From the NCBI GenBank assembly GCA_902540235.1, contig CACBLI010000001.1:103491-167490 (forward strand): a stretch of 64,000 nt of DNA, read 5' to 3'. Made by a program: the position numbers and the translations under genes. This document shows, piece after piece, positions 7,933-16,951 of the stretch (positions are counted from its first letter, which is position 1; every line of letters begins with the position of its first letter). Source of the stretch: an uncultured Pelagibacteraceae bacterium. Its GTDB lineage: Bacteria > Pseudomonadota > Alphaproteobacteria > Pelagibacterales > Pelagibacteraceae. The notes under the pieces are model-generated. The model saw only the letters and a list, made by a program, of their open reading frames with translations. It did not search any database and was not told the origin of the DNA.

Positions 7933-10389
7933 ATGGACGACAAAGAAAAAGAAAAGTTTGGTGTCATCATTGATAAGAATGATCAAAATAAGGATGATCA
8001 ATCTTCAGTTGCACCTACTCCAGATACAAAGCAAGAAGTAACTCCCTCTAATGAGGAAACTTCAACAACTTCAGAAAATATACAACCTGAAGAAGATAAA
8101 ATTAATAAAAATATATCAAAAGAAGACAACTTAAATGAAAACGACACTAATAAAGAGCAAGAAGTTAAAAGTGAAAGCCCGTTAGTTGAAAATACGACAC
8201 AAAGAACAGAAGAAAAAAAAGAACATCAAGTAATTCACAAGAAAGATGGCAGATTACATATTTATGTCAGACAAGATAAATACAAAGGAGAGCTTAAGTC
8301 AAAAAATTGGGTTGGTAGACTCTATATTGACGGAAAACAAAAAATTTCATCATCGGGAACTCCAGACTTAGAAGAAGCAATTCCGATTTTAGAAAAATGG
8401 TTTGACGATGTTCATGCGCAAAAAGAAAAAGAACAAAAAGAATTAGAACAAAAGTCAACACAAGAAACTGACAAACAAACACAACCACAAAATTTAGAAA
8501 CTACTTCTAAAGAAACCATTGCAACAGATACGACATTGCAAACAAAAAAAGACGATGTCCCTTTACAAGAAACTGTAAATAAAGAAACTGTTGAAACAAA
8601 AACGGAGTTAGAAAATAATACTTCTTTAAATCAGACTGAAATAACAAATAGTGAAGAACAATCAAAGGTTAAAAATTTTTTAAATAAATTTAAAGATATA
8701 AAATTTAAAGCACCTTCATTTGGAAAAAAAGATTCAAGTAGTCCAAAAATGAGTTTTAATAAAAATAAAGTAAAAGAAAAATTTAATAACTTTTTAAAAT
8801 CTAGGTTAGGGAAGAAGACTGCACAAGGCGAAGAAATTGTTGGTGTTGAAATAACTAACAAAGAAATTAGACTAACGCAAATTTCTTCAAATAAAGCTAA
8901 TCAATGGGTTCTAGAAAGATTTTATGTTCATCCAATTAACTTACCTGAGGACGCGGCTATAGTTGATCATGAACAAAAAGTAGGTGATGAATTAAATGTA
9001 GCTTTACAGAAATCAAAAATAACAACTCCTAATGCTGCTATTGCAATCCCAGTTACTAATGCAATTATCAGAGTGGTTACAGCACCATTAATGAATGATG
9101 AGGAATTAAAAAAAGCAATAGATACTAACTCGTTATGGGAAAATTTAGTCCAGTTGACAGATAACTTAGATGACTACTCTATATTTCATCAAGTCATTAA
9201 TAGAAATTCAAAAGATAATACAATGGATATTTTATTTGTTGCTTCAAAATTAGCTGACATAAATAATTATACAAACATTATTAAAAATAGTGGATTAAAT
9301 CCTGTTATCATTGACGTTAAATGTTTTGCTTTAAAATCTGCAGTTGACCAAATAAATCAAATTTCAAATAAAACAGAGGATACAAATTTTACTGCAATGC
9401 TGGAATTTGGTTTGGATGAAAATTACGTAATGATCCTATACAACAATAACCCAATAATTACTGACATTTTTTTACGTGGGCAAGATAGAAAAATTTTAAA
9501 AGAGTCGCAAGATCAAGAGGAAAAAGATGCATTAGTAAGACGTTTTATGACACAAGTTAAACAAGCGGTTCAAGATTTTGAAACAAAATATGAAAAGAGG
9601 GTTAGAAATATAAAAGTTGTATCAAATCTAGAAAATGTTGAAGATTATTTATCAAGTTTTAGAAAAACTTTAGTAAATACAGGATTTAATTTATTTGATC
9701 CCTTTGAAGGACTTAAAATACCTCAACAATTAGAGAGTAAAATTAACTTAACTAACCGGTCTTACTTTTCAACAACTGTTGGTCTTGCTTTTAGAAAACT
9801 TGATGTATTTGGATATTACAAATTTGTAACTGCTGTTAAAAATATAAATCTTCTTCCAAATAGAGAAGGAATGATTAAGCAAAAGAAAATGAAAGCCTTT
9901 TCAAATTTTGCCTATAAGGGATTTGTTGGGGCTGTAGTTGGAGTATATCTAATTTTATTTACATTAGCTTTCTGGAATATCTATAATTACAATAACAAAC
10001 TTAAACTGTATGATACTGTGGTTACAGAGCATACATCAAAATCAAATCAACTCGCTAAAGTATCAAAAGAATTAAAAAAAATGACAACCACTCTTAAACT
10101 TAGCAACAGTCTAAAGTCTAACAAAGATTTGAGCTATAGAATTTTAGCACAGATTGCAAGTAGCGTTCCTAGCAGAGTAAAATTTGATCTTGTTGAGTAT
10201 GATGGAAAAAAACTTGTTTCTATAACAGGGATTGCTGCTGGAGATAATGATATATTACAGCTAATTAGAAATTTACAATCTAAAAAATTAATTACCCAAG
10301 CATCTTTATCATCAATGAAAATGCCTAGAGTTAAAGCTGGTGATCAAACAATGAAAGGATTTAAGGTTTTCGTAAAAATTAAAGGATAG
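7933..10389 (+). CDS. pilMN: PilM-PilN fusion, type IV pilus inner-membrane assembly platform
   Basis: An 818-residue protein from the ATG at 7933; a GTG 51 bases upstream would put the start inside the repeat array and is less likely. Residues 1-105 are polar and low-complexity. About 105-160 is a small folded segment (RLHIYVRQDKYKGELKSKNW) of unknown family, followed by a second low-complexity linker. About 300-620 is the actin-like PilM domain (EIVGVEITNKEIRLTQI, later EFGLDENYVMILYNN). INLLPNRE at 638-645 is the hallmark N-terminal peptide of PilN, followed by a transmembrane helix (about 661-683), coiled coil and PilN C-terminal domain. PilM normally docks on the PilN INLLP peptide; here both are on one chain. 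It heads pilMN-O-P-Q-B-C, with pilO 2 bases downstream. Confidence 0.9.
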   Translation: MDDKEKEKFGVIIDKNDQNKDDQSSVAPTPDTKQEVTPSNEETSTTSENIQPEEDKINKNISKEDNLNENDTNKEQEVKSESPLVENTTQRTEEKKEHQVIHKKDGRLHIYVRQDKYKGELKSKNWVGRLYIDGKQKISSSGTPDLEEAIPILEKWFDDVHAQKEKEQKELEQKSTQETDKQTQPQNLETTSKETIATDTTLQTKKDDVPLQETVNKETVETKTELENNTSLNQTEITNSEEQSKVKNFLNKFKDIKFKAPSFGKKDSSSPKMSFNKNKVKEKFNNFLKSRLGKKTAQGEEIVGVEITNKEIRLTQISSNKANQWVLERFYVHPINLPEDAAIVDHEQKVGDELNVALQKSKITTPNAAIAIPVTNAIIRVVTAPLMNDEELKKAIDTNSLWENLVQLTDNLDDYSIFHQVINRNSKDNTMDILFVASKLADINNYTNIIKNSGLNPVIIDVKCFALKSAVDQINQISNKTEDTNFTAMLEFGLDENYVMILYNNNPIITDIFLRGQDRKILKESQDQEEKDALVRRFMTQVKQAVQDFETKYEKRVRNIKVVSNLENVEDYLSSFRKTLVNTGFNLFDPFEGLKIPQQLESKINLTNRSYFSTTVGLAFRKLDVFGYYKFVTAVKNINLLPNREGMIKQKKMKAFSNFAYKGFVGAVVGVYLILFTLAFWNIYNYNNKLKLYDTVVTEHTSKSNQLAKVSKELKKMTTTLKLSNSLKSNKDLSYRILAQIASSVPSRVKFDLVEYDGKKLVSITGIAAGDNDILQLIRNLQSKKLITQASLSSMKMPRVKAGDQTMKGFKVFVKIKG

Positions 10390-10391
10390 TT

Positions 10392-11075
10392 ATGGATTTA
10401 AATGAATTAAAAAATCTGAATATGGATGACTTAAAAGCAAAAATTATAGCTTTTGCCGATAAAAAAACTTTAATTAAAATTGGTATAAGTCTTGGATCAA
10501 TTATAATTTTCTTAATCATTTACTATGCTGTTTTAAATCCAATTGTTAAAGAAAAAAAAGCTCAAATTACTGATATGAACACTAAACAGGAAGAGATAGT
10601 AAAATTTAATAACGAAATTATTTCTGTGAAAAGAAAAATTAAAAAAATTAAGCCTAAATATGAAAATTATTCAACGCTATTTCACTCAAAAGCTGAGGTA
10701 GAAGGGCTTTATCAAAATTTAAGTGAGTTTGCTACTATCAATGGTTTAGTCATTTCTGTTATTGAGAAGGGTAAACCAACGGAAGTGTCAAAATCAGAGA
10801 TTTTAAATAAAGGTAAGAAAAAAAAGAAAAAACCAAAAAAAGCAAAAAATAAAAAAGAGGCAATTAAAAATATTGCCTATTACACGATACCAGTAAAATT
10901 TGAGATTAATGGCAACTTTTTAGGGTATATCAAATTTAAAAGAGCTTTATCGCTATCTAATAAGATGTTGAATTTTGAGTCAGAAAAGATACAAGTGGTA
11001 AAATCAGATTCAACTGGAGCGATAAAAGTAAGTGGAACTTTAACAATAGTGGGGCTAGCAGATGAGTTTTTTTAA
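10392..11075 (+). CDS. pilO: PilO, type IV pilus inner-membrane alignment protein
   Basis: A 227-residue bitopic protein with a short cytoplasmic N-terminus, one transmembrane helix at about residues 27-48 (LIKIGISLGSIIIFLIIYYA), a coiled coil, and a periplasmic ferredoxin-like C-terminal domain. This is the usual PilO plan, and position between pilN and pilP confirms it. PilO pairs with PilN and with PilP to link the platform to the secretin. A run of lysines at about 139-157 interrupts the periplasmic domain, probably as a surface loop. It starts 2 bases after pilMN and overlaps pilP by 14 bases. Confidence 0.88.
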   Translation: MDLNELKNLNMDDLKAKIIAFADKKTLIKIGISLGSIIIFLIIYYAVLNPIVKEKKAQITDMNTKQEEIVKFNNEIISVKRKIKKIKPKYENYSTLFHSKAEVEGLYQNLSEFATINGLVISVIEKGKPTEVSKSEILNKGKKKKKKPKKAKNKKEAIKNIAYYTIPVKFEINGNFLGYIKFKRALSLSNKMLNFESEKIQVVKSDSTGAIKVSGTLTIVGLADEFF

Positions 11076-11499
11076 TAAATTCAGTTCAAAGTTAGTTTTA
11101 TTAGCTTTTTTAATTTTCAGCACCCATTTGCTCGCTGATAATCACGATAAAAATAATTCCTCTAAGGAAGAACCTTTACCTTTAAATGACCCATTTGTTG
11201 GGGACTCATCTTTTTCCGGTGGAGTTAAAGTAATAACAGAGGGAGGAGCTCCGTTGAGTGAAAAGAAAAGAATAGATTTATACACTTATAAATTGGCAGG
11301 AATTATAAAGTCAGACTCAGCTAGCTTCATTTCTCTAATCAATCAAGATGGCGAAATAATAACTGTTTCAATGTTTGAGGAGGTCAGCGACGGTGTAAAA
11401 TTAGTTGATATGACAACTAAAGAGGCTGTTTTTGCTACCGAGGATAAATATTTAATTATGAATTTTAAAAATCAGATAAAGGAGCAAAGTGAATATTAG
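11062..11499 (+). CDS. pilP: PilP-like periplasmic pilus assembly protein
   Basis: A 145-residue protein with a Sec signal peptide (LVLLAFLIFSTHLLA) but no lipobox cysteine, so unlike classical PilP it should not be lipid-anchored. After a disordered acidic linker, the C-terminal part (YTYKLAGIIKSDSASFISLI, then VSMFEEVSDGVKLVD) matches the small beta domain of PilP that contacts the secretin. It overlaps pilO by 14 bases and pilQ by 11 bases, in the canonical pilO-pilP-pilQ order. Identity rests on both the domain pattern and context. Confidence 0.82.
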   Translation: MSFFNKFSSKLVLLAFLIFSTHLLADNHDKNNSSKEEPLPLNDPFVGDSSFSGGVKVITEGGAPLSEKKRIDLYTYKLAGIIKSDSASFISLINQDGEIITVSMFEEVSDGVKLVDMTTKEAVFATEDKYLIMNFKNQIKEQSEY

Positions 11500-13036
11500 A
11501 TTATTAAAAATAATTCCTTTAATCTCATTATTGTTTTTAGTTTTAAATGGATGTGCGTCTAATACTCTTTCTAAAAAGGGTAAAGGTTTCAAGCATAATA
11601 CACCTCTTATAAAAGATGATATAAGAAAGTCTGGACGAATAGAGATTGAAAAAACTGTGGAGATGGGCCCTAAGCCAGTTGAAGGGGATACAAAAGCTTT
11701 GCAAAAAAGAAAAAAAATATCAGCACAACAAAAAAGAAATTATTTATTGATACCAGACGAATTTACAGAATTAAAACAAACTGTATCCTTTAAATTTAAA
11801 AATTTGGATTATGCAGAAGCAATGCAATTAATGGGCAAGGTTGGAGACATTAATGTTTTAGTAGGTGATGAGGTAGCAGGTTCAATTTCTGCTGAATTGA
11901 TTAATGTTCCTTGGGATAAAGCTTTTAATGCTTTGTTAGATATGAAAAATTTTGCTGCTGATATTGATGTGTCTAGTAATTTAATTAGAGTACACACACC
12001 TTCCACTTTAACAGCTCAAGAGACATATAAATCAACGAGAGCCGCAGCCGTAAAAAAGAAAGTTGAATTAGAGGATTCAGTCGAGCCAATTGTTTCTGAA
12101 ATTTTTAGACTTTACTATATTTCACCCGCACAAGCTAAGACTACAATCAATGAATTATTTGCAACTACAGGTGAAAGTAGTTTTTCACCAATACAAATTA
12201 CTGAAGAAGCTACAACAAGATCAATTATCGTAAGAGGTAAGGTTGAAGATTTAGATGTGGTAGATAAAATTCTTAGTGAGATTGATGTAAAAACAAGACA
12301 AGTTTTAATTGAGGCATTTATAGTTGAGGCAAATTCAGATTTTGAAAAAGCACTTGGTACAAGACTAGGAGCAGCCTACTCAAGACAGCAAGAGATTGTT
12401 GGTGGTACAATAGGAGGAGCAGCGACCGATGGGCCAATTACTCCAACCCTAGGTACGGTCTCAGGTGGTGAGGGACAAATTACAGATTTTACTTCATCTG
12501 CAATAGGTGCAACGAGTGGTATTGGTATATTAAAAAGAACGGGGTCAGCAGTTTTAAAAGCTGAAATACAAGCTTTAGAAAAACTTGGTCTTGGAAAAAC
12601 TATATCTAATCCTAAAGTTTTTACATTAGATAACCAAATAGCTAATATTAAACAAGGTGAAGAAATTTCATATCAGGCTACAGGCTCAGAGGGAGCGGAT
12701 GTCCAATTTAAACCAGCTAATCTAGAATTATCAGTTACACCAAGTATTATTGGTGATGGAAATGTACTTTTAGATGTTACAGTCAAAAATGACTCTGTCA
12801 AATCGAATGCGGGTGCCGATCCGTCAATAAACACTATGCAGATAGAAACTAAGCTTTTGATTGCAGATGGAGATATAGTAGTTATTGGCGGAATAAAGAA
12901 AAATTCGATAAAAAATAACAAACAACAATTACCAGGAATGGGAAATGTACCTGTTCTAGGAAATTTATTTAAAGGAACTGAAAAACAGGATATGTTAACA
13001 GAAATGTTAATATTTATTGCACCAAGGGTTTTATAG
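11489..13036 (+). CDS. pilQ: PilQ secretin, outer-membrane pore of the type IV pilus
   Basis: A 515-residue lipoprotein: the signal peptide ends at LVLNGCAS, giving a lipidated cysteine. The GTG start at 11489 is supported by AAAGGAG a few bases upstream and by the signal peptide. About residues 95-175 form the secretin/TonB short N-terminal domain (INVLVGDEVAGSISAELINV, then PWDKAF), followed by an N1 domain and the secretin barrel (LEKLGLGKTISNPKVFTLDN, ending IADGDIVVIGGI and GNVPVLGNLF). It forms the multimeric gate through which pili leave the cell. It is short for PilQ because no AMIN peptidoglycan-binding domain precedes the STN domain. Confidence 0.93.
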   Translation: MNIRLLKIIPLISLLFLVLNGCASNTLSKKGKGFKHNTPLIKDDIRKSGRIEIEKTVEMGPKPVEGDTKALQKRKKISAQQKRNYLLIPDEFTELKQTVSFKFKNLDYAEAMQLMGKVGDINVLVGDEVAGSISAELINVPWDKAFNALLDMKNFAADIDVSSNLIRVHTPSTLTAQETYKSTRAAAVKKKVELEDSVEPIVSEIFRLYYISPAQAKTTINELFATTGESSFSPIQITEEATTRSIIVRGKVEDLDVVDKILSEIDVKTRQVLIEAFIVEANSDFEKALGTRLGAAYSRQQEIVGGTIGGAATDGPITPTLGTVSGGEGQITDFTSSAIGATSGIGILKRTGSAVLKAEIQALEKLGLGKTISNPKVFTLDNQIANIKQGEEISYQATGSEGADVQFKPANLELSVTPSIIGDGNVLLDVTVKNDSVKSNAGADPSINTMQIETKLLIADGDIVVIGGIKKNSIKNNKQQLPGMGNVPVLGNLFKGTEKQDMLTEMLIFIAPRVL

Positions 13037-13037
13037 A

Positions 13038-14789
13038 ATGTTAAAAATTAGTAGAGAAAGTGAAATTAACTTAATCAATGTTTTAATTGATAACGATATT
13101 ATTTCAGGAAAAGATTTACCTAATATTAAAAAAGTTAGCACTGAAAAAAATAAATCACAAATTGATGCAGTTTTTGAATTAAAACTGTGTGATGAAGATA
13201 AAATTCTAGATGTTTTAGTTAAAGAGCAAAGCCTAGAAGTTGCAGACTTATCAAAAATTCAAATTACCGATGAAATTAAATCTGTTCTGCCATCTAATTA
13301 CATTAACATGAATTTTGTTGCGCCATTTAAAGTTGATGGGAAAGATCTACACATAGCAATTTCAGATAGTTCGAAACTTGGATTAATGAGAAACTTAAAA
13401 GCAATCACAAAAAAAAATATTGAACTTCATGCTGCTAAAGTATCGCAAATATCTGAATTTATTCAAAAACTACAAAGTGAAACTGGAGAGGTAACGACTG
13501 AAGCTATAAGAGAAGAACGTAAAGAAAAAACTAAAACGTTTGACTCAGATCTTGGTGATGCTGGAGAAGTTTTAGAGGAAAAACCAGAAGAGGAAGTTGA
13601 AGCTTTAGAAAACGAGTCTGAAGTAATCAAATTCAGTACTGCAGTTGTAGCAGAGGCGATTAAATTAGGAGTTAGTGATATTCATATTGAACCTTATCGA
13701 TTCTCATCACGTGTTAGATACAGATTAGATGGAATGCTTCAAGAGCAGGAGGAGTATAAAAAATTTTTACATGATAATTACGGAGCTGTCGTAACCCGAT
13801 TTAAAATTATGGGTAAATTGGATATTGCAGAAAGAAGATTACCTCAAGACGGAGCAATAAATTTTAAAATAGATGGTAAGGTAGTAGATTTAAGATTATC
13901 AATTTTACCGACAGCCAATAATGAGAGAATTGTAATGCGTATTCTTAATAAGGACGCAGGGGATATAACACTTGAACAATTAAATTTTGAAGATCAGGAT
14001 TTAAAAAATTTGAGGAAATCTATTCATAGCACTCAAGGTTTAATTCTGGTTACTGGGCCCACTGGTTCAGGTAAATCAACCACACTCTATAGTATCTTAA
14101 AAGAGGTAAGCAAACCTCACTTAAATATTTTAACAGCAGAAGATCCTGTCGAATATGAATTAGATGGTGTCGGACAGGTTCAAATTAAAGATGATATAGG
14201 TTTATCTTTTGCATCTGCACTGAGATCTTTTTTACGTCAAGACCCTGAAATAATCTTGGTTGGAGAGATGAGGGATAAAGAGACAGTTGACATTGGATTA
14301 AAAGCTGCATTGACAGGTCACTTAGTATTTAGCACACTGCATACTAACGATGCTCCAAGTACTATTACACGTTTGCAAAATATGGGAACACCTGATTATT
14401 TAATCAGTGCTGCAACACAATTAGTTCTTGCTCAAAGATTAGCTAGAAAAAACTGCAAAGATTGTAGAGTTCCTGATGAAGATGTAACTCCAAAAGTTTT
14501 AACTGACCTTGGTTTTTCGCCTGAGCAAGCTTCAAGAACAAAAGCGACTAAGGGAAAAGGTTGCGCAAAATGTAAAGACAGCGGATATAAAGGTCGACAA
14601 GGAATTTATGAAATATTAGTTGTTTCAAAACCAATTAAAGAAGCAATTTTAAGACAAGCAACAACACCTGAATTAAGAGAAATCGCAATAAAAGAGGGTT
14701 TTCAAACCATGCAAGATATGGGCAGAAGAATGATTGCAAATGGAGACTTAAATTTTAGGGAATTTGAACGGGTATTATCAGCTAGTTAA
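13038..14789 (+). CDS. pilB: PilB, type IV pilus extension ATPase
   Basis: A 583-residue hexameric cytoplasmic ATPase of the GspE/PilB family powering pilus assembly. The ATG at 13038, just after the pilQ stop, is preferred over an upstream TTG inside pilQ. An N-terminal MshEN-like domain (about 1-140) is followed by an acidic linker and the ATPase core. Walker A is GPTGSGKST at 340-348, the Asp box follows at AEDPVEYELDGVGQVQI, Walker B is IILVGEMRD at about 405-412, and HTNDAP is also present. Zinc-site cysteines are C473/C476 and C509/C512. The tetracysteine and long N-terminus mark it as an extension rather than a PilT retraction ATPase; no PilT is found in the window. Confidence 0.95.
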   Translation: MLKISRESEINLINVLIDNDIISGKDLPNIKKVSTEKNKSQIDAVFELKLCDEDKILDVLVKEQSLEVADLSKIQITDEIKSVLPSNYINMNFVAPFKVDGKDLHIAISDSSKLGLMRNLKAITKKNIELHAAKVSQISEFIQKLQSETGEVTTEAIREERKEKTKTFDSDLGDAGEVLEEKPEEEVEALENESEVIKFSTAVVAEAIKLGVSDIHIEPYRFSSRVRYRLDGMLQEQEEYKKFLHDNYGAVVTRFKIMGKLDIAERRLPQDGAINFKIDGKVVDLRLSILPTANNERIVMRILNKDAGDITLEQLNFEDQDLKNLRKSIHSTQGLILVTGPTGSGKSTTLYSILKEVSKPHLNILTAEDPVEYELDGVGQVQIKDDIGLSFASALRSFLRQDPEIILVGEMRDKETVDIGLKAALTGHLVFSTLHTNDAPSTITRLQNMGTPDYLISAATQLVLAQRLARKNCKDCRVPDEDVTPKVLTDLGFSPEQASRTKATKGKGCAKCKDSGYKGRQGIYEILVVSKPIKEAILRQATTPELREIAIKEGFQTMQDMGRRMIANGDLNFREFERVLSAS

Positions 14790-14791
14790 CA

Positions 14792-16039
14792 ATGGAATTA
14801 TTTGCTTACAAAGGCATTTCTGCAGGAAAATATGTTGAGGGTGAGATAGAGGCTCTCAATCAGGACGAAGCATCCTTTAAACTTAAAGAGCAAAAACTTA
14901 TCATTACAAATTTAGTTAAAACCAAGAAGAAAAAAGGCGAAAAAAAAGATAATACTAAAGCTAAAAGTAAAGGCCTTTCCTTATTTGGTAAGAAAAAAGT
15001 AAAAGTAGAAGATATTTTAATATTCTCAAAACAGTTTGCAACGATGGTAAAAGCAGGACTGCCGATTTTGCAAACACTTGCAATGCTACGAGATCAACTC
15101 GAGTCCCCGGCAATTAAGGAAGTAATCGAAGATATAAGAAAGGGCTTAGAGGGAGGAATAACATTGTCAAAAAATTTTGAAAAATATCCTCAATATTTTG
15201 ATAATGTCTATGTAAACTTAATCAAAGCAGGTGAGGCCAGTGGTAAGTTAGATGTTTTTCTCTTGAAAATTGTAGATGATCTAGAAAAAAAGGAAAAAAT
15301 TAAAAAAAAAATCAAAAGTGCTCTTATGTACCCTGGCATAATGTTTACCACTGCTATGGTTGTAAGTGCTTTTATGTTAGTCAAAGTGGTTCCAGTCTTT
15401 GCTGAAATGTACGAAGGTATGGGTATTGCTTTACCTAAACCCACAGCAATAATAATGGGTATGAGTGATTTTCTAAGAGGTGCTGGTGGAAAAATTTTAT
15501 TTTTAGTTTTAGTTGGAGGTTACTTTTTGTTTAAGTACCTAACAACTAAAAATGCGAAAATACAATATATGTGGCATAAACAAGTTTTAAAATTACCAGT
15601 GTTTGGGGATTTAATTTTAAAATCTTTAATAGCTCAAATTTCATTAATCATGGGAAATTTAAGTGCGGCAGGGGTGAATTTATTAGAAAGTATAGAAATC
15701 TCTAAGTCCGTCAGTAAAAATGTTGTAGTCACAGAAGCTTTAGAAAATGTAAAAAAAGGAGTATTTTCAGGTGACACACTAACAAAGTTATTTTTAAAAG
15801 AACCACTGTTCCCACCAACATTCAGTCAACTAGTTTCTGTTGGTGAGCAAACTGGACAACTAGATGAAATGTTCAATTCAGTTGCAAAATATTATGAGAG
15901 TGAATTTGACACTGCCGTAAATAATATGTCAAGTTTGATTGAGCCAATCATGATTGTATTTATGGGTATTATGATTGGTGGTTTGATGATTGCGATGTAT
16001 TCACCAATATTTAATGTTGGTGCGATTATGGGGGGTTAA
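14792..16039 (+). CDS. pilC: PilC, type IV pilus inner-membrane platform protein
   Basis: A 415-residue GspF/PilC-family protein with two repeated T2SF domains (about 70-195 and 275-400) and three membrane helices. Typical pieces are FSKQFATMVKAGLPILQTL, YVNLIKAGEASGKLD, LMYPGIMFT and the matching second set QLVSVGEQTGQLDEMF, with the final helix MIVFMGIMIGGLMIAMY. It couples PilB to pilin insertion. It starts 2 bases after pilB and closes the pil operon. Its stop overlaps by 4 bases the convergent RsbW-like gene. Confidence 0.94.
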   Translation: MELFAYKGISAGKYVEGEIEALNQDEASFKLKEQKLIITNLVKTKKKKGEKKDNTKAKSKGLSLFGKKKVKVEDILIFSKQFATMVKAGLPILQTLAMLRDQLESPAIKEVIEDIRKGLEGGITLSKNFEKYPQYFDNVYVNLIKAGEASGKLDVFLLKIVDDLEKKEKIKKKIKSALMYPGIMFTTAMVVSAFMLVKVVPVFAEMYEGMGIALPKPTAIIMGMSDFLRGAGGKILFLVLVGGYFLFKYLTTKNAKIQYMWHKQVLKLPVFGDLILKSLIAQISLIMGNLSAAGVNLLESIEISKSVSKNVVVTEALENVKKGVFSGDTLTKLFLKEPLFPPTFSQLVSVGEQTGQLDEMFNSVAKYYESEFDTAVNNMSSLIEPIMIVFMGIMIGGLMIAMYSPIFNVGAIMGG

Positions 16040-16449
16040 ATTTTTTTAGATAAAATTAAATGATTGACCCACTTTTGTTGATCTTTTTTAAAAACCGCAT
16101 CGTCCATTATTTGTTTTATAAAAAAAGTCCCCAAACCACCGGGTTTGATATCATCTAATTTTCTATGTTGAATATTCTCTTCTACAACAGGTTTTCCTTT
16201 ATCAAAAAACCCAATTTCTAAATTATCGTCTTTAAGAGAAATTTTTATTTGCATGTGGTCAGCGGTATTTTCAACACCTTTATATGCGTGTTTAACTATA
16301 TTTTGGGCTGCTTCAGCAATTGCTAAAACCAATTCTTCCTTTAGATCATTATTTATTTTTAGTTTTTCAAATACTTCCCTTGAGAAGACTCTTACCTCTT
16401 TTAAGCTTGCAGTATGCACAAGAAAATCTTTAGACTCTGATAAATCCAT
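16036..16449 (-). CDS. rsbW: RsbW/SpoIIAB-like anti-sigma-type serine kinase
   Basis: A 137-residue GHKL-fold ATPase. The N box reads AIAEAAQNIVKHAY (E46, N50), the G1 region FFDKGKP (D83, G85) and the G2 region KPGGLGTFFIKQIMD (about 103-116). Size and motifs fit kinases that bind either a sigma factor or a STAS antagonist, phosphorylating the latter. Its start overlaps the stop of the antagonist gene by one base, so the pair is co-translated. Three cognate-type PP2C phosphatases occur within 11 kb. Which transcription factor or other target it sequesters is not visible here. Confidence 0.87.
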   Translation of the reverse strand: MDLSESKDFLVHTASLKEVRVFSREVFEKLKINNDLKEELVLAIAEAAQNIVKHAYKGVENTADHMQIKISLKDDNLEIGFFDKGKPVVEENIQHRKLDDIKPGGLGTFFIKQIMDDAVFKKDQQKWVNHLILSKKI

Positions 16450-16748
16450 TATTCTAAGTTTAATATTTGTTCCAACTTAGCCATCATGATCACTTTTAGA
16501 ACAGACTTACTGACTTCTTTGACAACAACCTTAGTATTATTCTCCAAAGCTTTTTGATGACTTTCAATTAGAACTGATATTCCAGATGAGTCCATATAAG
16601 AAACATCTTTAAGATTAAGGTGAACTTCTTTTCCAGCCTCAACTAATGGTAAAATAACCTCTTTTGCTTTTTCAGTCACATCCATATCAATTTCTCCATC
16701 AAGAAAAACTGTGGATGTGTTTCCGTCTTCAGTAATTTTATAACTCAT
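16449..16748 (-). CDS. rsbV: RsbV/SpoIIAA-like STAS-domain antagonist
   Basis: A 99-residue STAS domain. The phosphorylation loop is clear: VSYMDSSGISVLIESH, where Ser55 of the DSSG motif corresponds to the phosphorylated serine of SpoIIAA and RsbV. In the family, the unphosphorylated form captures the RsbW-type kinase and frees its target, and PP2C phosphatases reset it. It forms a two-gene operon with the downstream kinase and is transcribed divergently from the prepilin genes. The 143-base gap between them to the next start must hold both promoters. Confidence 0.9.
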   Translation of the reverse strand: MSYKITEDGNTSTVFLDGEIDMDVTEKAKEVILPLVEAGKEVHLNLKDVSYMDSSGISVLIESHQKALENNTKVVVKEVSKSVLKVIMMAKLEQILNLE

Positions 16749-16794
16749 GAAGATGTAGTGATAGCATTATTAATTAATTATTAAAATCGCAAAT

Positions 16795-16823
16795 TTGAGC
16801 CAAAATGAACACTTATTTATAAA
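16795..16823 (+). promoter_or_regulatory. Probable sigma-70-type promoter of the prepilin genes
   Basis: TTGAGC at 16795-16800 is followed by a 17-base spacer and TATAAA at 16818-16823, a close match to a housekeeping promoter pointing toward the pilin gene. The leader would be about 120 bases long and would contain the 23-base tandem repeat. The spacer holds CCAAAATGAACAC, which recurs with one change (CCAAAATGACCAC) at 7832-7844 upstream of the pil operon. Confidence 0.5.
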
Positions 16824-16857
16824 AAAATAGCTTTTTTTACTTTAATTTCACAACTTC

Positions 16858-16903
16858 ATTCTTTACATATGGTTATAAATATTCTTTACATATGGTTATA
16901 AAT
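16858..16903 (+). repeat. Perfect tandem duplication of a 23-base unit before the pilin gene
   Basis: Two identical 23-base units, starting ATTCTTTACATATGG, lie end to end at 16858-16880 and 16881-16903. They are in the leader of the prepilin gene, 49 bases before its ATG. Each unit includes an ATG. Tandem units of this kind may be a slippage-prone site or a doubled binding site. Confidence 0.9.
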
Positions 16904-16951
16904 ATTAAGAATGGGTTTTATATGAAAAATATTAAAATTTTAGGGAGGTCT

